Assembly: GCA_022009915.1 (NCBI GenBank)
Contig: CP091730.1
Span: 1,054,001 to 1,118,000 of the forward strand
Source: Alistipes putredinis
GTDB taxonomy: Bacteria > Bacteroidota > Bacteroidia > Bacteroidales > Rikenellaceae
Length of the DNA: 64,000 nucleotides
Reading direction: 5' to 3'
Shown here: positions 9,718-19,534 of the stretch, one piece after another
How the letters are laid out: each line of letters begins with the position of its first letter
Numbering within the stretch: position 1 is the stretch's first letter
The notes under the pieces: generated by a model
The model's input: the letters and a program-made list of their open reading frames with translations, nothing else
Database searches by the model: none
Told to the model about the DNA's origin: nothing
Translations under genes and position numbers: made by a program

Positions 9718-10781
9718 ATGAAAAGAATCTTTTATACCATTCTCTTCGCGCTGGCCGTATTTTCGGTTTCGGCTCAGGAGGCTACCTCCGGTGAGTTGGA
9801 AAAAGAGGCTCTCGGCGCTCGAATCGGAGAACGGCCGAATCCGCGAGCGGCTCTTTTCCATGCCCAAAGTCTCCGGATTCATAAACATACCTTATGATTA
9901 TGCAGTCTTGCCGGGCGGCGAAACCTCGTCGAGCAGCTTCAATATAAAACGCGCGAGACTGAAAATCACCGGACAGGTGGCGCGGAAGATAGAGTACTGC
10001 ATGCAGGCCGATTTCGCCGGCACTCCGAAACTGGTAGACGCATATGTGAAATACAAGTTCAAACCGTGGCTCGGATTTCAGGTCGGACAGTCGAAGACCA
10101 TCTTCTCGTTGGAAAACAAGGTGTATGTCCCGCTGGTGCTCGAAACCATAGAGTACACCAACTCCTCGAACGCTTTGGCCGGTTCGGCCGACGTGTCGGG
10201 CATGAAATCGACGGGACGCGACGTGGGCGTTTCGGCATTCGGCGCCTTTCTGCATCGCGACGGATACGACATATTGGAATACGCCGTGGCCGTATATAAC
10301 GGTAACGGAATCAATGCCAAGGACAACAACAAGAGCAAGGATTTCGCGGCTGGAATCAATATTAACCCGTGCAAGAGCCTGACGGTGGCCGCATCGGCCT
10401 ATTTCGGACAGTTCGGCAAGGAGTACTACCACAGAGACCGCTATTCGATTGCCTTGAAATACGAAGATTCGCGCCTGCATTTCCGCACGGAGTATCTTTA
10501 CGGCAGCACGGGCAGTGCAAACGGAACATTCGAGACTCAGGGCGGATACGCTGTGCTCGGCTACTGGATGCTACCGTGTCTTCGTCCCATTGTGCGTTAC
10601 GACGTCTTGCAGCGCGACACCGAAAGTGCAGTGCTCCAAAACGAGTATCTTGTGGGTCTGGACTACTGGCCGGTGAAAAAAACATCTGCGTCTGCAAGTC
10701 AATTACACCTATACGGACTATTCGAGCATCAACTACAAGAACATGCACAAACTGGCCGTAATGCTTACCGCCGCATTCTGA
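9718..10781 (+). CDS. Porin, OprP/O-like outer-membrane barrel
   Basis: Signal peptide MKRIFYTILFALAVFSVSAQ, then, after removing one extra A near 9800, a short coiled coil (ELEKRLSALESENGRIRERL) typical of trimeric porins. A 16-strand-type barrel follows (SFNIKRARLKITGQVARKIE; ADFAGTPKLVDAYVKYKF; PWLGFQVGQSKTIFS). A second extra A near 10680 hides the end; the corrected reading finishes INYKNMHKLAVMLTAAF at 10781. ~354 residues. These porins often carry phosphate, phosphonate or other anions. The next gene encodes a putative anion exporter, 23 bases downstream. Confidence 0.82.
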
Positions 10782-10804
10782 CAACAAAAAAACATCAACA
10801 TATC

Positions 10805-12032
10805 ATGAAAAAAATTTCTGGCTGAGGATTGGATTATCGTATTTGCCGGAGCATTGATACTCGCGCTGGCAATCATCTTTCCGGCCTACATGCCGACAAT
10901 GCCCAAAACGCTCGCATCGGCAGCTTCGTGGCTCGATGCCCTTTACATGTTCGCCTTCATTCTCGTACTTACGCTTCTTACTTCGGCTCTGCTGCGACGC
11001 CCTGTAAAGGGCATATTCCTGTCGCTTCTGGGCATCTTCCTGCTGGCTCTGGCGGCACAGGCCGTGGCTTCGATTCCGGTAATCAAGGAGCTGGGATTCG
11101 AATCGGTATTCTTTTCGGTGATTTTCGGTCTGCTCATCAGCAACTGCGCAAAGGTTCCCGAATGGCTCAAACCGGCTATACAGAGCGAATTTTACATCAA
11201 GATAGGCATCATCTGTCTGGGAAGTACGATTCTTTTCGGCGAGGTGCTCAAATCGGGCGCTTACGGTCTGGCGCAATCGCTCATCGTCGTGTTCTCGGTA
11301 TGGTATTTCGCCTACTGGGTTTCGCGCCGCATGAAGGTCGATGACGAGATGGCTACCATGCTGGCAAGCTCCGTATCCATTTGCGGCGTGTCGGCGGCAA
11401 TCGCTACGTGCGGAGTGATTCAGGGCGACAACAAAAAACTCTCATACGTGATTTCGCTGGTGCTGGTATGCGCCATACCGATGATGTACCTCATGCCGTG
11501 GCTGGCGGAAGTCATGGGCCTCAGCGAGGAGGTCGCAGGCGCATGGATGGGCGGAACGATAGATACGACCGGCGCCGTCGTGGCATCCGGTTCGCTTATC
11601 GGCGAGACCGCTGCGCAAACGGCCGTTATCGTCAAGTCTTCGCAAAACGTCCTGCTCGGCGTCGCTGCATTCATAATCTCGCTCATCTGGTCGTACAAAG
11701 GCGGAAACGGCGTGCAGAAACCCACTCTGGGCGTTATCTGGGACCGATTCCCGAAATTCGTCGTGGGATTCATTCTGGCTTCGCTCGTTTTCAGCTTCTG
11801 CTTCGATATGGAAACGGCAAAGGCGATAGGCAAAACCACCAAGGGATTGAGCAACACCCTGTTCAGCGTGGCTTTCGTCTGCATCGGTCTGGAAACGCGC
11901 TTCAAGGATATTTTCTCGCGTGAAAACCGCAAGCCGCTCTATGCGTTCCTTACCGCGCAGACGTTCAATATCGTCGTGACGCTCATTATAGCATACGTGA
12001 TGTTCGGCATCCTGAAACCGATGCTGGGCTAA
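10805..12032 (+). CDS. YeiH/UPF0324-family putative sulfate exporter
   Basis: ~408-residue polytopic membrane protein. The ATG at 10805 is followed by an A run one base too long; the corrected start is MKKFLAEDWIIVFAGALILA. About ten hydrophobic helices follow, with the family's conserved core ASSVSICGVSAAIATCGVI and GGTIDTTGAVVASGSLIG. Family members (PF03601) are annotated as sulfate exporters on limited evidence; transport here is inferred. Probably co-transcribed with the porin upstream. Confidence 0.85.
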
Positions 12033-12060
12033 GACGGAATATTTTTTTACTTCTCCAAAT

Positions 12061-12100
12061 AAAAGGCCTGTATTCGAAATGCGAATACAGGCCTTTTTTT
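12061..12100 (+). terminator. Rho-independent terminator of the YeiH-type gene
   Basis: AGGCCTGTATTCG pairs with CGAATACAGGCCT (13 bp) and is followed by seven Ts. It can also act on the opposite strand because As precede the stem. Confidence 0.88.
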
Positions 12101-12132
12101 CGTTGGGTGGGCAGGACTGCCGATTTACTTTT

Positions 12133-12297
12133 TCAGGTCGTAAAAAAACAGCGTTTGGGCGAATATACCTTGCCCTCGGCAGCCATCTGTTTGATGAGTT
12201 TGCTTACCGCGTCTTTGTCCATGCCGGTCGCGAGTGCAATGTCGCCCGGGCGCATGGCTCCTTTCTGCTCCAATGCTTCGATGATTTTCTGTTCCAT
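12133..12297 (-). CDS. Tiny winged-helix DNA-binding protein (54 residues)
   Basis: A complete 54-codon frame from the ATG at 12297 to TGA at 12133. It reads as a compact winged helix: IIEALEQKGAMRPGDIALAT (helix-turn), MDKDAVSKLIKQMAAEGKVY (recognition helix), then SPKRCFFTT (wing). Bacteroidota encode many ~55-60 residue regulators ending in SPKRC plus aromatic residues, so this is likely a real gene. Its targets are unknown. It lies tail-to-tail with the YeiH-type transporter gene. Confidence 0.72.
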   Translation of the reverse strand: MEQKIIEALEQKGAMRPGDIALATGMDKDAVSKLIKQMAAEGKVYSPKRCFFTT

Positions 12298-12404
12298 AGC
12301 AAGTTGTTATTAGCGATAGCAAAGTTAATGTATGCAGTGGAAAAACAAAAAAGCGGACGGTTTTTTTACCGTCCGCTGCAAAAAGTCCTGCCCGAGGGCG
12401 GACT

Positions 12405-12751
12405 TTATTTAACTTTCTTAACTATTGCTTCGAATGCCTTCGGGTGATTCATGGCAAGGTCGGCCAGAACCTTACGGTTCAGATTGATACCTTTTGCGTT
12501 GAGCTTTCCCATGAATTCCGAATAAGTCATACCGTGCATGCGGGCAGCGGCGTTGATACGCTGAATCCACAGGCTGCGGAAATTCCTCTTTTTGTTCTTG
12601 CGGTCTCTGTATGCGAATTGAAGACCTTTTTTTCGACGGTGTTTTTGGCGACCGTCCATACGTTTCCCCTTGAACCAAAGTTGCCTTTGGCAAGTTTTAA
12701 AACTTTTTTTCTGCGCGCTCTCGAAGCGACCGCATTTACTGATCTTGGCAT
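12405..12751 (-). CDS. rplT: 50S ribosomal protein L20
   Basis: Binds 23S rRNA early in large-subunit assembly. Reads MPRSVNAVASRARRKKVLKL, then GSRGNVWTVAKNTVEK, then, after a one-base error in the T run near 12627, GLQFAYRDRKNKKRNFRSLW, INAAARMHGMTYSEFMGKL and the end KAFEAIVKKVK. The repaired length is ~115 residues, normal. It follows rpmI in the usual order with a 92-base gap. Confidence 0.95.
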
Positions 12752-12843
12752 AATCGTTAAAGTTTTACGAGTTGTTAGCGGTTTGATTCTCTCAAACTCT
12801 TCGGGGCTAATCGACTCTTAATTAAACATTTGTTTAAGCAAGC

Positions 12844-13043
12844 CTACTTAACTAAAAGGAGCTTGATTTTTGGCCTCGTCGGCCGATGAAACCAATCCCG
12901 AATAGGTCAGGTTTCTTTTTTTGGTTTGATTGTTTTCTTTGTCAGGATGTGCGACTTAAAGGCGTGTTTCCTTTTAATCTTTCCTGTCCCTGTGAAGTCG
13001 AATCTCTTCTTCGCAGCGGAATTTGTTTTTCAATTTTCGGCAT
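12844..13043 (-). CDS. rpmI: 50S ribosomal protein L35
   Basis: A gene too broken to appear as a single open frame. Reading from the ATG at 13043 and correcting three to four over-long A runs gives the L35 blocks TNSAAKKRFDFTGTGKIKRK, HAFKSHILTKKTIK, KRNLTYSGLVSSADEAK and the end IKLLLVK with stop at 12844. About 65 residues, exactly the family size. infC, which usually precedes rpmI, is not here; the next gene upstream is lpxA. A Bacteroidota promoter lies just before the start. Confidence 0.9.
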
Positions 13044-13077
13044 TGTCTATAAATAGTTAAAGAAGTTAAACAGCCTG

Positions 13078-13108
13078 CAAATATAAAAAAAATCTGTCAA
13101 TCGTACAA
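13078..13108 (-). promoter_or_regulatory. Promoter for rpmI-rplT
   Basis: Minus strand carries TTTG at the -33 position (plus-strand CAA at 13106-13108) and TATATTTG at 13085-13078, spaced 20 bases apart, ~35 bases before the rpmI start. Confidence 0.6.
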
Positions 13109-13125
13109 AGCCCGCGCACTCTTCG

Positions 13126-13929
13126 CTATTCTTCCGCATCGCCCAAAGCCGAGTTGTAGGGTTTGAGCACTCCGCGTTTGGAGCTTCGCATGAATCCGAT
13201 GATTTCGTCGCGTATGGGTGTCGGCGCGAAGTTGTCCTCCACTATGTCGCATGCGCGGCCGTATCCGTATCCGCTTTTGGGAAAAGCACGCGGAATATCT
13301 CCTGTATTTCGGATATTTGCTCCGAGGTGAATCCTCTGCGGCGGAGCCCTATGAAGTTGGCGCCCACGAACGAGAGAGGGTTGCGTGCCGCCTTGACGAA
13401 CGGAGGAACGTCGCTTGCCCACCAGCGAACCGCCGCTCACCATGGCGTGAGTCCGATTCTGACGAATTGGTGAACTGCCGAATGTCCGCCCAGAATGGCC
13501 CAGTCGGCGACTTCGACCTCTCCTGCAAGCGATACGGCATTGACGATTACGCAGTGGTTGCCCACGATACAGTCGTGCGCCACGTGTGCATAGGCCATTA
13601 TCAGGTTGTTGCTTCCGATTACGGTCTTGCCCTTTGCGGCGGTTCCGCGGCTTATGGTGACGCATTCGCGTATGTCGTTGTAGTCGCCCATCTCGACTGT
13701 GGTGTATTCGCCCTTGAATTTGAGGTCCTGCGGTTGTCCGGCTATCACCGCGCCCGAGTGGATGCGGCATCCCTTGCCCATGCGTGCTCCGTCCAGAATC
13801 ACGGCATGTGGCCCTATCCAACAGTCGTCTCCTATGACTACATCCGATGATATGTAGGCGAACGGTTCCACTGTTACACGCTCCCCCTAATTTGGCATAG
13901 GGATGTACGTAAGCGAGATTGCTGATCAT
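13126..13929 (-). CDS. lpxA: UDP-N-acetylglucosamine O-acyltransferase LpxA
   Basis: First step of lipid A synthesis in the cytoplasm. Left-handed beta-helix hexapeptide repeats are plain: VEPFAYISSDVVIGDDCWIG, GPHAVILDGARMGKGCRIHS, and the catalytic His region IMAYAHVAHDCIVGNHCVIV. The C-terminal helical domain ends DNFAPTPIRDEIIGFMRSSK. Starts MISNLAYVHPYAKLG at 13929; frames shift near 13880, 13440 and in the section 13300-13430. ~262 residues after repair. It sits 28 bases downstream of the lpxC-fabZ fusion, as in many Bacteroidota lipid A operons. Confidence 0.92.
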   Translation of the reverse strand: MISNLAYVHPYAKLGGACNSGTVRLHIIGCSHRRRLLDRATCRDSGRSTHGQGMPHPLGRGDSRTTAGPQIQGRIHHSRDGRLQRHTRMRHHKPRNRRKGQDRNRKQQPDNGLCTRGARLYRGQPLRNRQCRIACRRGRSRRLGHSGRTFGSSPIRQNRTHAMVSGGSLVGKRRSSVRQGGTQPSLVRGRQLHRAPPQRIHLGANIRNTGDIPRAFPKSGYGYGRACDIVEDNFAPTPIRDEIIGFMRSSKRGVLKPYNSALGDAEE

Positions 13930-13957
13930 GATGTACTGATTTATTTAGGTTTTAGGT

Positions 13958-15354
13958 TATTTCTTGGATGGTATCACCTGCGCCATGAGCATCGCTTCGG
14001 TGACGAGTTTGCTGCCGACGAAAGCCTTGGCCTCCATGACCACGATGCCGCGCCTGATAGGTTCTGCCAGTCGCAGTTCGAATTGGAGCGTATCGCCCGG
14101 GACGACCTTGTTCTTGAATTTCACGCCGTCGATTTTTCATGAAATAGGTGGAGTACGACAGGCTGCGGTCGAGTCCGTGCAACGCCATAATTCCTCCGCA
14201 CTGCGCCATGGCCTCGATAATGAGCACGCCCGGCATTACCGGCTCGTCGGGGAAGTGTCCCGTGAAGAACGGTTCGTTCATCGTCACGTTCTTGATTCCG
14301 GCTATGCTGTTTTCGTCCACGTGTATGATTTTGTCCACGAGCAGGAACGGCGGACGGTGCGGGAGCATCGACTTGATATCGTTTATGTCGTAGACCGGTG
14401 CGACGTTGGGGTCGTACTGGCATTGTGGCCTGTTGCTACCGCAGTGTATAGTCTTGCGCAGAAGTTTCATCATTTCGGTATTGGCCTTGTGCCCGGGGCG
14501 CACGGCGAAGACCTTGCCCTTTATTCTGACACCGAGGAGCGCGAAGTCGCCCAGCATGTCGAGCAGTTTGTGACGGGCGGGTTCGTTTACGAAACGGGTG
14601 GTTATGTTGTTCAGGAATCCTTCGTGAATCTCGATGTCGGGTTTGCCGAAAGTGCTGCGCAGTTTGGCGAGCTCCTGTTCGGACGGATTCTTCTCCACGA
14701 CCACGATGGCATTTTCCACATCGCCGCCCTTTATGAGATTGTGCTCGATGAGCGGCAGAATCTCATGCAGGAACACGAATGTGCGGCAGGGAGCTATATC
14801 GTCCTTGAACGAATCCTTGGCCGCGGAAAAAGTGGCGTATTGATTGCCGAGAACCTTGCTGTTGTAGTCGATGTGCAGCGACACGCTGAATTCGTCGTCC
14901 GGATAGATTTCCAGTTCGACGCCCTTGTCCTCGATTTTGTAGGAGATTTTGTCGCTGACCTTGTAGTACTGTATTTCGGCATTCTGCTCTATCAGACCCG
15001 TGCTGTCGATAGCCTGCGCATAGTCGCGTGCGGAGCCGTCCAGAATGGGCACTTCGGGTCCGTCGAGTTCGATTACGGCGTTGTCCACGCCGCAGGTCCA
15101 CAAGGCTGCCAGAATATGTTCGACGGTGGTTATCTTTACGCCGTCCTTCTCTATGGTGGTGCTTCTCGCAGTGTCTGTAACGTAGTCGCTCAAAAGCCGG
15201 AATTTCGGGCGCCGACTCCAAGTCAGTGCGTTTGAATACCAATCCGTGATCCTCTTCGGCCGGCCGGACGGTCATGTTTATTTTCAAACCCGTATGCAAC
15301 CCTCTGCCCGAGAAAGAAATGGGGGCCGCAAGCGTTTTTCTGTTTATTGGACAT
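13958..15354 (-). CDS. Bifunctional LpxC deacetylase / FabZ dehydratase fusion
   Basis: N-terminal LpxC (UDP-3-O-acyl-GlcNAc deacetylase) begins near 15354 with LAAPISFSGRGLHTGLKINM and has TTVEHILAALW (zinc His), LDGSARDY, GGDVENAIVV and EPARHKLLDMLGDFALLG (zinc His/Asp). After RPGHKANTEMMKLLRK comes FabZ: INDIKSMLPHRPPFLLVDKI, GHFPDEPVMPGVLIIEAMAQ with the catalytic His/Glu, and the end VGSKLVTEAMLMAQVIPSKK at 13958. This fusion is a known Bacteroidota arrangement. Single extra As near 15333 and 14137, and an error near 15190, break the frame. ~465 residues. Confidence 0.95.
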
Positions 15355-15382
15355 GATTCGCTGTGGTGTAAAAATTTGCCGA

Positions 15383-15390
15383 CAAATATA
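15383..15390 (-). promoter_or_regulatory. -7 promoter box of the lpxC-fabZ/lpxA operon
   Basis: TATATTTG on the minus strand, 29 bases before the LpxC start. No well-spaced -33 element was found. Confidence 0.5.
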
Positions 15391-15443
15391 CTAATATTTT
15401 TTAAGAAGTCGTATTTTTTTGCAACAATTTTTGAAACAGCCCC

Positions 15444-16256
15444 ATGACCGGTAAAGACAGAAACGGCGCCGCAAGACCGCAGAGGTTGCGCCTGCCATAC
15501 ATGAAGAGACGGACGAACGCCGCCGCATGGACTTACGACCACAGAGTGGGGGTGAGCGTTACCATCATCGTCTATCTTCTGCTGGCCATCGCTTTCGTGG
15601 GGGGTAAGATAATGATAAGGAACAGCCGGCCGAACAATATGTTCATGGTTGATTTGCAGACCCTCGAAGATTTGGCCCGCGAGCAGCAGCGCCTCGAACA
15701 GGAGGTCAAGATGCGCCAAAGCATGGGCGAGAGTTACGAGCAGGTGCTCAACCGCATAAGCAACGAGAATGCCGAACGTGCCGAGAACCGGCCGCAGGGT
15801 CTGAGCGGCGAGATGGCCCAGCAGGTGGCTTCCGACGAGCGGGCAATCGCCGACAAGATGCGTGCCAACAGAGAAATCTACGAGCAGGGCGAGCGCGAAA
15901 TCGCCGACATGTGGGCCTCGAAAGGCAAGAACGGCGCCGAGGACAGCAAGCATGAGGATTCGAGGGCCGAGGGAACCGTTACGGTCTCCTATTCGCTTGT
16001 GAACCCGCTGCGACACTCCGTCCATTTGGAAGTTCCAGCTTACAGGTGCCGCAGGGGCGGAACCGTCGTGGTGAACATTACTGTGAACCGTAACGGCAAC
16101 GTGGTCTCGGCATCGGTGGACAAAGGGCTCTCGGAGACGGACGAGTGCATGCAGCAGACGGCCGTCGGGGCTGCACGCAGTTCGCGTTTCGACATAAACA
16201 CCTCGGCGCCCGAACGTCATAGCGGTACGATAACATACGTTTTCGTCGCTCAATGA
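15444..16256 (+). CDS. TonB-like energy-transducer protein
   Basis: Intact, 270 residues. A short basic cytoplasmic segment, one membrane helix (VGVSVTIIVYLLLAIAFVGG), then a charged coiled-coil stretch (ARTEQ-rich, residues ~75-165) in the periplasm. The C-terminal ~90 residues carry the TonB C-terminal pattern GTVVVNITVNRNGNVVSASV and a final beta strand SGTITYVFVAQ. TonB proteins pass proton-motive energy to SusC-type transporters; no ExbB/ExbD gene is adjacent. Divergent from lpxC. Confidence 0.78.
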   Translation: MTGKDRNGAARPQRLRLPYMKRRTNAAAWTYDHRVGVSVTIIVYLLLAIAFVGGKIMIRNSRPNNMFMVDLQTLEDLAREQQRLEQEVKMRQSMGESYEQVLNRISNENAERAENRPQGLSGEMAQQVASDERAIADKMRANREIYEQGEREIADMWASKGKNGAEDSKHEDSRAEGTVTVSYSLVNPLRHSVHLEVPAYRCRRGGTVVVNITVNRNGNVVSASVDKGLSETDECMQQTAVGAARSSRFDINTSAPERHSGTITYVFVAQ

Positions 16257-16335
16257 CGATATTTCCGGCATCCGGATTGCATTGTTCTCGACGACCGAGG
16301 ACGGAAAAGTTTCAAGTGAAAATGTTTCCGGAGAA

Positions 16336-16365
16336 TTGTCCGGAACAAATTAATTCGTAATTTTG
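16336..16365 (+). promoter_or_regulatory. Bacteroidota promoter of the cation/proton antiporter
   Basis: TTG at 16336-16338 and TAATTTTG (TAnnTTTG) at 16358-16365, spaced 19 bases, 29 bases before the start codon. Confidence 0.65.
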
Positions 16366-16394
16366 CCGCATGACGACCGATTCATTTTTGGCCT

Positions 16395-17899
16395 ATGAAC
16401 ATTAGTATCCCTTCTGCTCGTATTCTCCATTCTGATATTTTTTTGAGCGTGCTCGCCGGACGCGCCGGCGCCAAGTTCGGAATACCCACGTTGCTGCTGT
16501 TTCTCGGCGTGGGCATGCTTTTCGGCTCGGACGGCCTCGGCATACAGTTCGACAATGCGCTGGTTGCGCAGACAGTCGGTATGCTCGCCCTGAGCATCAT
16601 CCTGTTTTCGGGCGGTATGGACACCAAGTTCTCCGAAATCAAGCCTGTGCTCGCCCCGGGTCTCGTCCTTTCGACCGCCGGCGTGGTTCTGACCGCGTTG
16701 TGCGTGGGCGGATTCATATATCTGGTGTGCGGCTGGTTGGGATTCCGCATGTCGTTCATGGAGTCGTTCCTCATGGGTTCGGTCATGTCTTCCACCGATT
16801 CGGCTTCCGTATTCTCGATTCTGCGCTCCAAGAAGCAGGGACTTAAAAAAACAATCTGCGGCCGCTGCTCGAACTCGAAAGCGGAAGTAACGACCCGATG
16901 GCATATCTTCTGACCATAATACTTTTTGCAGGTCATAACCCACGGACAGAGTGCCGGTTTTATGAAAATCGCCGGCATGTTCGTAATGCAGATGGGCATC
17001 GGCGCCGCTTCGGGCTATCTGTTGGGTCGCGGCATAGTGTGGGTAATCAATCACATAGGAGTGGCCAATCAGGCGCTTTATTCCGTGCTCATCGTCTCGT
17101 GCGTATTCTTCGTGTTCTCGCTTACCGACATGCTGGGTGGCAACGGCTATCTGGCCGTATATCTGGCCGGCCTTGTGGTGGGCAACAAGAAAATCGCGGC
17201 CAAACGCAGCGTTTCGACATTCATGGACGGCATTACGTGGCTCTCGCAGATAGTGATGTTCCTTACGCTCGGACTGCTTGTCAATCCGAGCCAGCTTATA
17301 GTTTCGAGCACCATGGGCATGGGACTTTTTAGTCGGCGTGTTCATGATGCTGGTGGCGCGTCCCGTCGTGGTGCTGCTGTGTATGTGGCCGTTCAAAAAA
17401 CAGTTCCCGCTGCGGGCCATGATTTATGCGTGCTGGGTGGGACTGCGCGGCGCCGTGCCGATAATTTTCGCCACCTATCCTCTGGTGGCTGTGACCGACG
17501 GGTTCGATCCGGTGGTGGCGCAGATGATTTTCAACGTCGTGTTCTTCATAACGATTCTCTCGCTGGCAATACAGGGTTCCACCGTGAGCTGGTTCGCGTC
17601 TCTGCTGCATCTTTCGGAACAGATGCCCGAGGAGCCGTTCGGCGTGGAGCTGCCCGATAAAATCAAGGCCAGACTGTCGGAAATCGCCGTAAAGGACCAT
17701 CTTCTCCTCGGCGGCAATACGCTTAAAGACATACGGATGCCTCAGAATACGCTCGTGGTGATGGTGCACAGGGGAAAAGACTATTTCATTCCGCGCGGAG
17801 ACACCGAGGCTGCGCAAGGGAGACTGCCTGCTCGTCATCTCGGACGACGATGCGGAACTGCTCGGCGAGGTACAGACTCTGGGGTTGGACAAATCTTAG
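16395..17899 (+). CDS. CvrA/NhaP2-type potassium/proton antiporter
   Basis: Polytopic CPA1-family exchanger, ~500 residues after repair. N-terminal helices (LFLGVGMLFGSDGLGIQF), the ion-site helices TDSASVFSILRSK and LELESGSNDPMAY (conserved Asp), helix YACWVGLRGAVPIIFA, then a cytoplasmic TrkA-C-like end (PQNTLVVMVHRGKDYFIPRG; LRKGDCLLVISDDDAELLGE). Frame breaks lie near 16848, 16925, 17330 and 17812. The true stop is TAG at 17897-17899. The GSNDPMA motif and C-terminal RCK-type domain favour the CvrA subgroup over plain NhaP. Confidence 0.88.
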
Positions 17900-17906
17900 G
17901 CGGACG

Positions 17907-18957
17907 ATGAAAAAAATCGCACTTTTGCTTCTTGCCATGCTCTCGATGCCGAGAGTGCATTCGCAGCAGTTGCTGTGGGGCGTAGGTTTCGATACACGAT
18001 TCGACAATCGCGAATATTCGGGCAGCTCGCTGGCCACTTCGCAGACACTCTTCTCTTCGCGCCTTTCGCCCACAATCGGATTGGAGTGGAGCAAGGGCAG
18101 CAGCATCGTGGCCGGTGCCGATTTGCGGCTCGATTTCGGTGCGGCTCGGCAGTTCGACACTCCGCCGCAAGTCGTGATGTATTACAACTACGACTCGCCG
18201 AAGTACAAGGCGGTGGCGGGAGTGTTTCCGCGCACGAAAATGGCGGGAGACTACTCTTCGGCCTTTTTCAGCGATTCGGTGCGCTTCTACGACAATAACA
18301 TAGAAGGTTTCCTTCTGCAATATGCCGGACGCAGCGGTAATGTGGAACTGGGCTTGGACTGGGACGGAATGTACTCGAAGGAGCGCAGGGAGAGTTTCCG
18401 CATATTTTCGGCCGGCGTCGGCCGCCTCGGCTCTTTTTACGGAGGCTACGCATTTTCCATGTATCACTTGGCCAGTCTGTTTCGATGTGCACGGGGTGGT
18501 GGACTACATGATTTTCAATCCTTACGTCGGATTCGACTTCACGTCCATCGTACCGGTGAGCAGGTTCACTCTAAGGGCCGGATGGTTGCAGTCGTTCCAG
18601 CGCGACAGGGTCGCCGAGGGCAAATTCGTTTTCCCTTACGGCGGGATTATAGACTTCGTGTTGGAGAACTGGGGTTTCGGCATTTCCAACACCCTGTACA
18701 TGGGAGATGACCAGATGCCGTACTATAACCGCTATTCGTCCAGACTCTATACGGGCAATCCGTTTTTCCGCACCGATTCCGGCTTTTACAACCGCACGGA
18801 ACTCTACTGGAACATGTCTCCGAAAATCAGGGAGCGCTACGGCATAGATTTGCACGTCGGCGTGATTCTGCATTACGACGGCCGAGTGGTGGCTTCGCAG
18901 CAGGTGGCGCAGCTGTCTATACTGCTCGACAGGGGGCTTTTCTCCGCCCGAAAATAA
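17907..18957 (+). CDS. Outer-membrane protein of unknown function
   Basis: Signal peptide MKKIALLLLAMLSMPRVHSQ, then ~330 residues of amphipathic strands rich in Tyr/Phe/Gly (VELGLDWDGMYSKE; NRTELYWNMSPKIRERYGID; final VAQLSILLDRGLFSARK). One frame error near 18480 splits it. It follows the antiporter by 7 bases, so it is probably in that operon. The architecture suggests a monomeric barrel of about 14-16 strands. No family name is offered. Confidence 0.75.
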
Positions 18958-19051
18958 TCGGCCCGAATTTGACGTTAGCATATTTATCATTATCTTGCAG
19001 TGCGATTGATTGTTCGTCGCACGCTATGAAAATATTTCGGAAGGAGGGTTT

Positions 19052-19534
19052 ATGAAACGTTTGATAATGCTCATGGCAGTATTCTTCGCGTTGGTCCGTG
19101 TCTCGGCGCAAAATGTCGCCGTCGGGGAGCGGGCTCCGGAACTCAGGGCCAGACAGTGGCTCACCGACGTTCCGAAAGAGGGCCGGAAGCTGACGCTGAT
19201 AGAGTTCTTCTCGTCGGCCAATCCTGTGTGCGTCGCGCGGTTGCAGGTGCTGGATACCATTGCCTCGGAGAATGCCGACCGCATGAGGGTCATCCTTGTC
19301 GTAAAGGAAAATATCGAGGAGCTGACCGACCTGTCGAAGGCCGGATACAGCGTGGCTCTGGATTCCGATTTGAGGATTTTCAAGACATTCGGCATACGGT
19401 TCGTGCCCAGCGGCTTGATAGTGGATGCGAAGGGCAGGGTGCTGTGGACCGGCAACACTTCCTTCATAAACGGGAAAACTGTAAAACAATGGATATACGA
19501 TGGCTCTGACGAAAATAGACCATTACGAAGATGA
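19052..19534 (+). CDS. Periplasmic thioredoxin-fold (TlpA/AhpC-like) protein lacking CxxC
   Basis: Intact, 160 residues. Good ribosome site AGGAGGG before the ATG at 19052; signal peptide MKRLIMLMAVFFALVRVSAQ. The thioredoxin fold shows in VGERAPELRARQWLTD, LTLIEFFSSANPVCVARLQV, and the cis-Pro region IRFVPSGLIVDAKGRVLWTG. Where TlpA proteins have C-x-x-C this one has SANPVC, leaving only the second Cys. It may thus act as a peroxiredoxin-like or non-redox protein. It overlaps meaB by 35 bases. Confidence 0.82.
   Translation: MKRLIMLMAVFFALVRVSAQNVAVGERAPELRARQWLTDVPKEGRKLTLIEFFSSANPVCVARLQVLDTIASENADRMRVILVVKENIEELTDLSKAGYSVALDSDLRIFKTFGIRFVPSGLIVDAKGRVLWTGNTSFINGKTVKQWIYDGSDENRPLRR

Noticed and set aside
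13964..15235. 423-codon plus frame over lpxC-fabZ
   Set aside because: Mirror frame of well-identified LpxC and FabZ domains on the other strand.
14763..16271. 502-codon minus frame joining LpxC N-terminus to antisense of the TonB-like gene
   Set aside because: Only its end matches LpxC, and that is due to a frameshift; the rest is antisense to an intact coding frame.
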